Source: a virus. From it: a stretch of 22,194 bases of DNA. Location: positions 1-22,194 of IMG/VR virus record IMGVR_UViG_3300027896_000248; one strand, written 5' to 3'. The notes beneath the pieces were generated by a model. The model saw only the letters and a list, made by a program, of their open reading frames with translations. It was not told the origin of the DNA and ran no database searches. Made by a program: the position numbers and the translations under genes. Shown piece by piece: positions 19,643-22,194 of the stretch. Numbering within the stretch: the first letter of the stretch is position 1; every line of letters starts with the position of its first letter.

Positions 19643-20313
19643 GTGATAGATATATAGCAGATACGATAGAGTATAAAGGACATATAATAGAGATAGTATC
19701 AGATAGTGACTATGAAAATCCAAGAGAATGGAGTGATAGTCCATGTGTGATGGTGTGTTGGCATAGGAGGTATACACTGGGAGATGAACAACCTAAGTGT
19801 AGTCCGGATGAGTGGTTAGAGGAAATGGCAAATATAGATACTGATGTAGATGACTATGAATTTGATGCAGATACCTGTATAAAGATGATAGAGGAGCAAG
19901 GAACACTGATAAGTCCACTGTATCTATATGACCATAGTGGGATAACAATAAGTATGGGAGGGTTCAGTTGTCCATGGGATAGTGGACAAATTGGATGGAT
20001 ATATACCACCAAAGAGTCAATAGAGAAGGAAGGGTGGACTAGAGAACAGGCAGAGAAGTATATGAAAGCTGAAGTAGAAACCTATGATGACTACCTGACA
20101 GGAAATGTATGGGGGTATAGAGTAGTAGAAACTGGTGACAGTACTTGGGGGTATTTTGGAGATTATGAAAAATGTGGAGCAATAGAAGATGCAAAATCAG
20201 CAATAGATTGGCACATAAAGGATACCATAAAGAAGCATATAGAAAAAGTTAAGGTGTGGATTAAAAATCGTGTACCATTACAATATAGACATCAAATGGA
20301 ATTAGTATGCTAG
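19639..20313 (+). CDS. Widespread phage protein of unknown function (224 residues)
   Basis: The central block PLYLYDHSGITISMGGFSCP, WDSGQIGWIYTT, then KAEVETYDDYLTGNVWGYRV and DSTWGYFGDYE marks a protein family I have seen in many tailed phages of Firmicutes and Bacteroidota, always hypothetical. Several aromatic residues and the paired Gly-rich turns suggest a compact beta-rich domain (about 75-190) between a variable N-terminus and a helical, basic C-terminus. It overlaps its neighbours at both ends (4 and 7 bases). No activity has been assigned that I know of. Confidence 0.75.
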   Translation: MSDRYIADTIEYKGHIIEIVSDSDYENPREWSDSPCVMVCWHRRYTLGDEQPKCSPDEWLEEMANIDTDVDDYEFDADTCIKMIEEQGTLISPLYLYDHSGITISMGGFSCPWDSGQIGWIYTTKESIEKEGWTREQAEKYMKAEVETYDDYLTGNVWGYRVVETGDSTWGYFGDYEKCGAIEDAKSAIDWHIKDTIKKHIEKVKVWIKNRVPLQYRHQMELVC

Positions 20314-20729
20314 GAGATAGAAGTATAAATGAACTATCAGTAACAGGGCTGAAAGAGGAGTTGCATCAGTGGCTATTAGAAGCTGAGAGAACTATAGATA
20401 TACCAAAAGATTGGTTAGTGACCTTCGGAAAATGGGCAGAGTTTAGAACATTTATGGAAGGAGTGTTATGGGAATATGAGCAATTAGAAGAACAGCTAAA
20501 TGAGGCTCGTGAAATGGAAGGTAGATATGTAGAACTACAGGAAGCAATACAAGAGGTGGCTACAGAATTAATGGAGATAGATGAGATAGAGATAGACTAT
20601 GACCGGAAAGTAGATAATAGTGTAATGGTAGACCAGGAACTAGGTAAAATAATCAAGAAACTGGAAGACCTTGCAAATGAGAATTGGAAGAAACCAAATA
20701 AGGTAACTAAGAAAAAGTATGGGAAATGA
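20307..20729 (+). CDS. Coiled-coil protein, hypothetical (140 residues)
   Basis: Residues about 50-95 (VLWEYEQLEEQLNEAREMEG, RYVELQEAIQEVATELMEID) form a long heptad-like coiled coil, with an acidic segment after it and a basic end (NWKKPNKVTKKKYGK). The N-terminal part carries two Trp-containing helices (LHQWLLEAE, KDWLVTFGKWAEF). It is probably an oligomeric adaptor or scaffold-like protein, but this is inferred only from the coil. It overlaps the next gene by 11 bases. Confidence 0.65.
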   Translation: MLGDRSINELSVTGLKEELHQWLLEAERTIDIPKDWLVTFGKWAEFRTFMEGVLWEYEQLEEQLNEAREMEGRYVELQEAIQEVATELMEIDEIEIDYDRKVDNSVMVDQELGKIIKKLEDLANENWKKPNKVTKKKYGK

Positions 20730-21000
20730 CAAAACAACAATTGAGAAGTTGTCTCAAAATCTTAAAATCTCCCGGAGCTATTATGATAGTTCTGGGAGAT
20801 ACTGTGAGGTGTATAATGTAGAAGTACAAGGACAAATACCAATGGGAGATGAGTATTATGCAGATTTAGCAAATGAGATAGGTAAACACTTGCAGGGGAT
20901 GTATGAGGAACAATTGAGAGAGTTAGGTAAGGGTAAGGTGAAGTGGGTACAAGTAGATATTGAGAACGCAATAAAATTGGCAAAAGATGGAAAATATTGA
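20719..21000 (+). CDS. Small protein, hypothetical (93 residues)
   Basis: Begins MGNDKTTIEKLSQNLKISRS, then SYYDSSGRYCEVYNVEVQGQ (strands) and helices (GDEYYADLANEIGKHLQGMY, EEQLRELGKGKVKWVQVDIE). This is plausibly an alpha/beta domain. The start lies in the tail of the upstream gene. Its last 14 bases overlap the next short ORF. No motif recognised. Confidence 0.6.
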   Translation: MGNDKTTIEKLSQNLKISRSYYDSSGRYCEVYNVEVQGQIPMGDEYYADLANEIGKHLQGMYEEQLRELGKGKVKWVQVDIENAIKLAKDGKY

Positions 21001-21139
21001 ACTACTGAAAAGGTTGAAGAAAAGTGTAAATAAAAAGATAATACCATATCAGATAATGACATCATGGAGTAGGCAAAATGGAGAAGGTTATAATAGCGCA
21101 CTAATGGTGGTACCCATAGGGCTAAACCTGTGCATCTGA
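20987..21139 (+). CDS. Very short ORF (50 residues), hypothetical
   Basis: ATG 20987 to TGA 21137-21139. It begins with a basic helix (MENIELLKRLKKSVNKKI), then IPYQIMTSWSRQNGEGYNSA and a hydrophobic end (LMVVPIGLNLCI). Overlap with the previous gene and matching codon use support it. The remaining 42-base gap to the next gene has no feature seen. Confidence 0.5.
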   Translation: MENIELLKRLKKSVNKKIIPYQIMTSWSRQNGEGYNSALMVVPIGLNLCI

Positions 21140-21181
21140 AATTTGCCAAGAAGTTTCAGAAATTTATAAAACCAAAAGACA

Positions 21182-21397
21182 ATGAAACTTAAAGATATCA
21201 AAGAAGGTCAGAAATTTATAATACCTAACCAAGAAGGTATATGGCACATAGAAACTCATGAAATACGGAAAGAAAGTGTCTGGTATATGAAAGCCGGAGA
21301 TACACATAAAGATGTATATAATGAAGAAGGAATGCCAATAATAGGATTAACATGGGATACAAAAGTAAAACCAATAGAAAATGGAACAACAAAATAA
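21182..21397 (+). CDS. Small protein, hypothetical (71 residues)
   Basis: Reads MKLKDIKEGQKFIIPNQEGI, WHIETHEIRKESVWYMKAGD, and a tail NEEGMPIIGLTWDTKVKPIE. KLKDIKEGQKF at the start resembles small beta-barrel proteins (for example SH3-like domains: xLKDIKxGxxF), but the match is short. It overlaps the next gene by 17 bases. Function unknown. Confidence 0.6.
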   Translation: MKLKDIKEGQKFIIPNQEGIWHIETHEIRKESVWYMKAGDTHKDVYNEEGMPIIGLTWDTKVKPIENGTTK

Positions 21398-21836
21398 ATA
21401 TTATACTCCTGATGCAGGAGATTTTTGTATAGGTTATTGCAATTATGAAATATTCTCAGAAGGAGAATGGACAAAGCAACCGCCACTAGAAAACAGCTAC
21501 GATTTTAATGAAGTTTATGATTTGTTTAATGAAGGTAAAACTGTAACAAATCTTCGTACAAAATCTCTTGATCAAAGTGATATAGAATCATTAGGGTGGA
21601 TATATAAAGAAGATTCTTTTCATAGAAAATTAACTGAAGAAAAAGGTAAAGTATATGTACCTACTCATTATTGGTTTACTAAACCAGATACAAAAATGAC
21701 ACTAACATGGTACCCTGGCATTAAAGTACATATAGAAGAATGTGATATAACTTTTATGTTACCATCTATAAAGTACTCAGGAGAATGTAAATCTATCAAT
21801 GAGTTACGCCTTATTCAAAAGTTTATTGGCATATAG
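21381..21836 (+). CDS. Phage protein of unknown function (151 residues)
   Basis: The N-terminus MEQQNKYYTPDAGDFCIGYC is of a type common in phages of Bacteroidota (YYTPxxxDFxxGYxxE). The body has short beta-like stretches (FHRKLTEEKGKVYVPTHYWF, KMTLTWYPGIKVHI) and ends with a helix (SINELRLIQKFIGI). Its codon use is richer in TCT and CGT than that of the neighbours, a mild sign of separate origin. It begins inside the previous gene. No function known. Confidence 0.65.
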   Translation: MEQQNKYYTPDAGDFCIGYCNYEIFSEGEWTKQPPLENSYDFNEVYDLFNEGKTVTNLRTKSLDQSDIESLGWIYKEDSFHRKLTEEKGKVYVPTHYWFTKPDTKMTLTWYPGIKVHIEECDITFMLPSIKYSGECKSINELRLIQKFIGI

Positions 21837-21855
21837 AAATAAAGTAGTATTTTTG
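21826..21855 (+). promoter_or_regulatory. Strong Bacteroidota-type promoter
   Basis: TTG at 21826-21828 and TATTTTTG at 21848-21855 are 19 bases apart, exactly the TTG - N19 - TAnnTTTG pattern. Transcription would start near 21862. It lies just after the 21381-21836 gene and would drive the genes at the right edge of the window. Confidence 0.65.
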
Positions 21856-21946
21856 CACTGCAACAGTACCTGATAAACTCCAACAACTAACCAACCAATA
21901 TAAAAACACCAGACACAGGAAGTCCTCTCTCATCAGAGTACTGTCA

Positions 21947-22084
21947 ATGTATGATGAGTATGTAATTAAATATCCTAATACTCATCCTGCAGGACATGAA
22001 GTAATGATTGATGTATTCAACCAGGGGGCAGATAGATTCCTTAGATTGTTAACAGCAGAAAAAACAGAAGATGGCAAAAGCTAA
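21947..22084 (+). CDS. Small phage protein; first ATG appears too far downstream
   Basis: From ATG 21947 the frame gives 45 residues (MYDEYVIKYPNTHPAGHEVM... ending AEKTEDGKS) to TAA 22082-22084. The same frame is open upstream to TAG 21845-21847 and encodes a convincing basic stretch (KLQQLTNQYKNTRHRKSS, then LIRVLS) with no ATG, GTG or TTG start. The promoter at 21826-21855 would start transcription near 21862, inside this open stretch. Either an unusual start codon is used or the ATG at 21947 is the real start. It overlaps the following gene by 14 bases. No function assigned. Confidence 0.5.
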   Translation: MYDEYVIKYPNTHPAGHEVMIDVFNQGADRFLRLLTAEKTEDGKS

Positions 22085-22194
22085 AAAGGAACAACAGTAC
22101 TATAATGGCATATTGGTAGATAGCCAAGAGGAGATAATGACCATTATGTATATAGAGGAGCTAATAGAGGCTGGGTATGCAGAAAAACTTGAAA
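22071..22194 (+). CDS. N-terminus of a phage protein, possible nuclease (cut by window edge)
   Basis: The frame starts at ATG 22071 inside the previous gene's end and runs off the right edge (41 residues seen). It begins MAKAKKEQQYYNGILVDSQE, then EIMTIMYIEELIEAGYAEKL. The YNGIxxDSxEEIxxxxYxEELxxAGY pattern is seen at the N-terminus of phage proteins related to VRR-NUC or DUF1064-type endonucleases, where D and E here start the metal site. The rest of the catalytic core lies beyond the window, so the nuclease call is tentative. Confidence 0.55.
   Translation, partial: MAKAKKEQQYYNGILVDSQEEIMTIMYIEELIEAGYAEKLE

Overview
The window looks like part of the genome of a tailed double-stranded DNA phage (or its prophage) that infects a Bacteroidota host. 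Every convincing gene is on the + strand. The genes are short, tightly packed or overlapping (often TAATG or a 0-5 base gap), AT-rich, and strongly biased to ATA, GTA, AGT and AGA/AGG codons. Host clues are promoters of the Bacteroidota type (TTG, about 19-21 bases, TAnnTTTG), start codons preceded by A-rich stretches rather than clear Shine-Dalgarno sites, and a small exported protein whose signal peptide ends in SHAQ.

Layout. 1-569: the end of an unrecognised gene and a small membrane protein. 600-1306: an RNA cassette with a promoter, a full-length phage-encoded tmRNA, tRNA-Arg(TCT), tRNA-Gln(TTG) and a strong hairpin terminator. 1334-3917: small accessory proteins, including one exported, one Cys-rich and one with a possible helix-turn-helix. 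3900-4731: a promoter, a compact RNA whose two hairpin loops are perfectly complementary (kissing loops), then an HNH/AP2 homing endonuclease. 4796-5748: a possible Sm-like small protein, an array of 23 GTCANG hexamers, a second structured RNA, and a conserved small protein.

5752-16027 is the replication module: family A DNA polymerase with proofreading domain, a conserved small protein, a possible helicase-loader-like protein, a DnaB-family helicase, an AAA/RecA-type NTPase split by a group I intron that carries a LAGLIDADG endonuclease, a probable ssDNA-binding protein, small acidic proteins and a DnaG-type primase. 16029-22194 holds many small phage proteins, a DUF932 protein, a uracil-DNA-glycosylase-family protein with a changed catalytic motif, and, at the right edge after a good promoter, the start of a possible nuclease gene.

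Together the polymerase, helicase, primase, SSB-like protein, NTPase and UDG-like protein would form a largely self-sufficient replication and repair set. The tmRNA and two tRNAs suggest the phage supplements host translation: the genes read here use AGA/AGG heavily for Arg. The most unusual items are the phage tmRNA with its long tag, the kissing-loop RNA before the HNH gene, the single-position-variable hexamer array with the neighbouring structured RNA, and the complete group I intron. No structural genes, integrase, CRISPR array or antisense-strand gene were seen. Names rest on reading motifs by eye; no database search was run.
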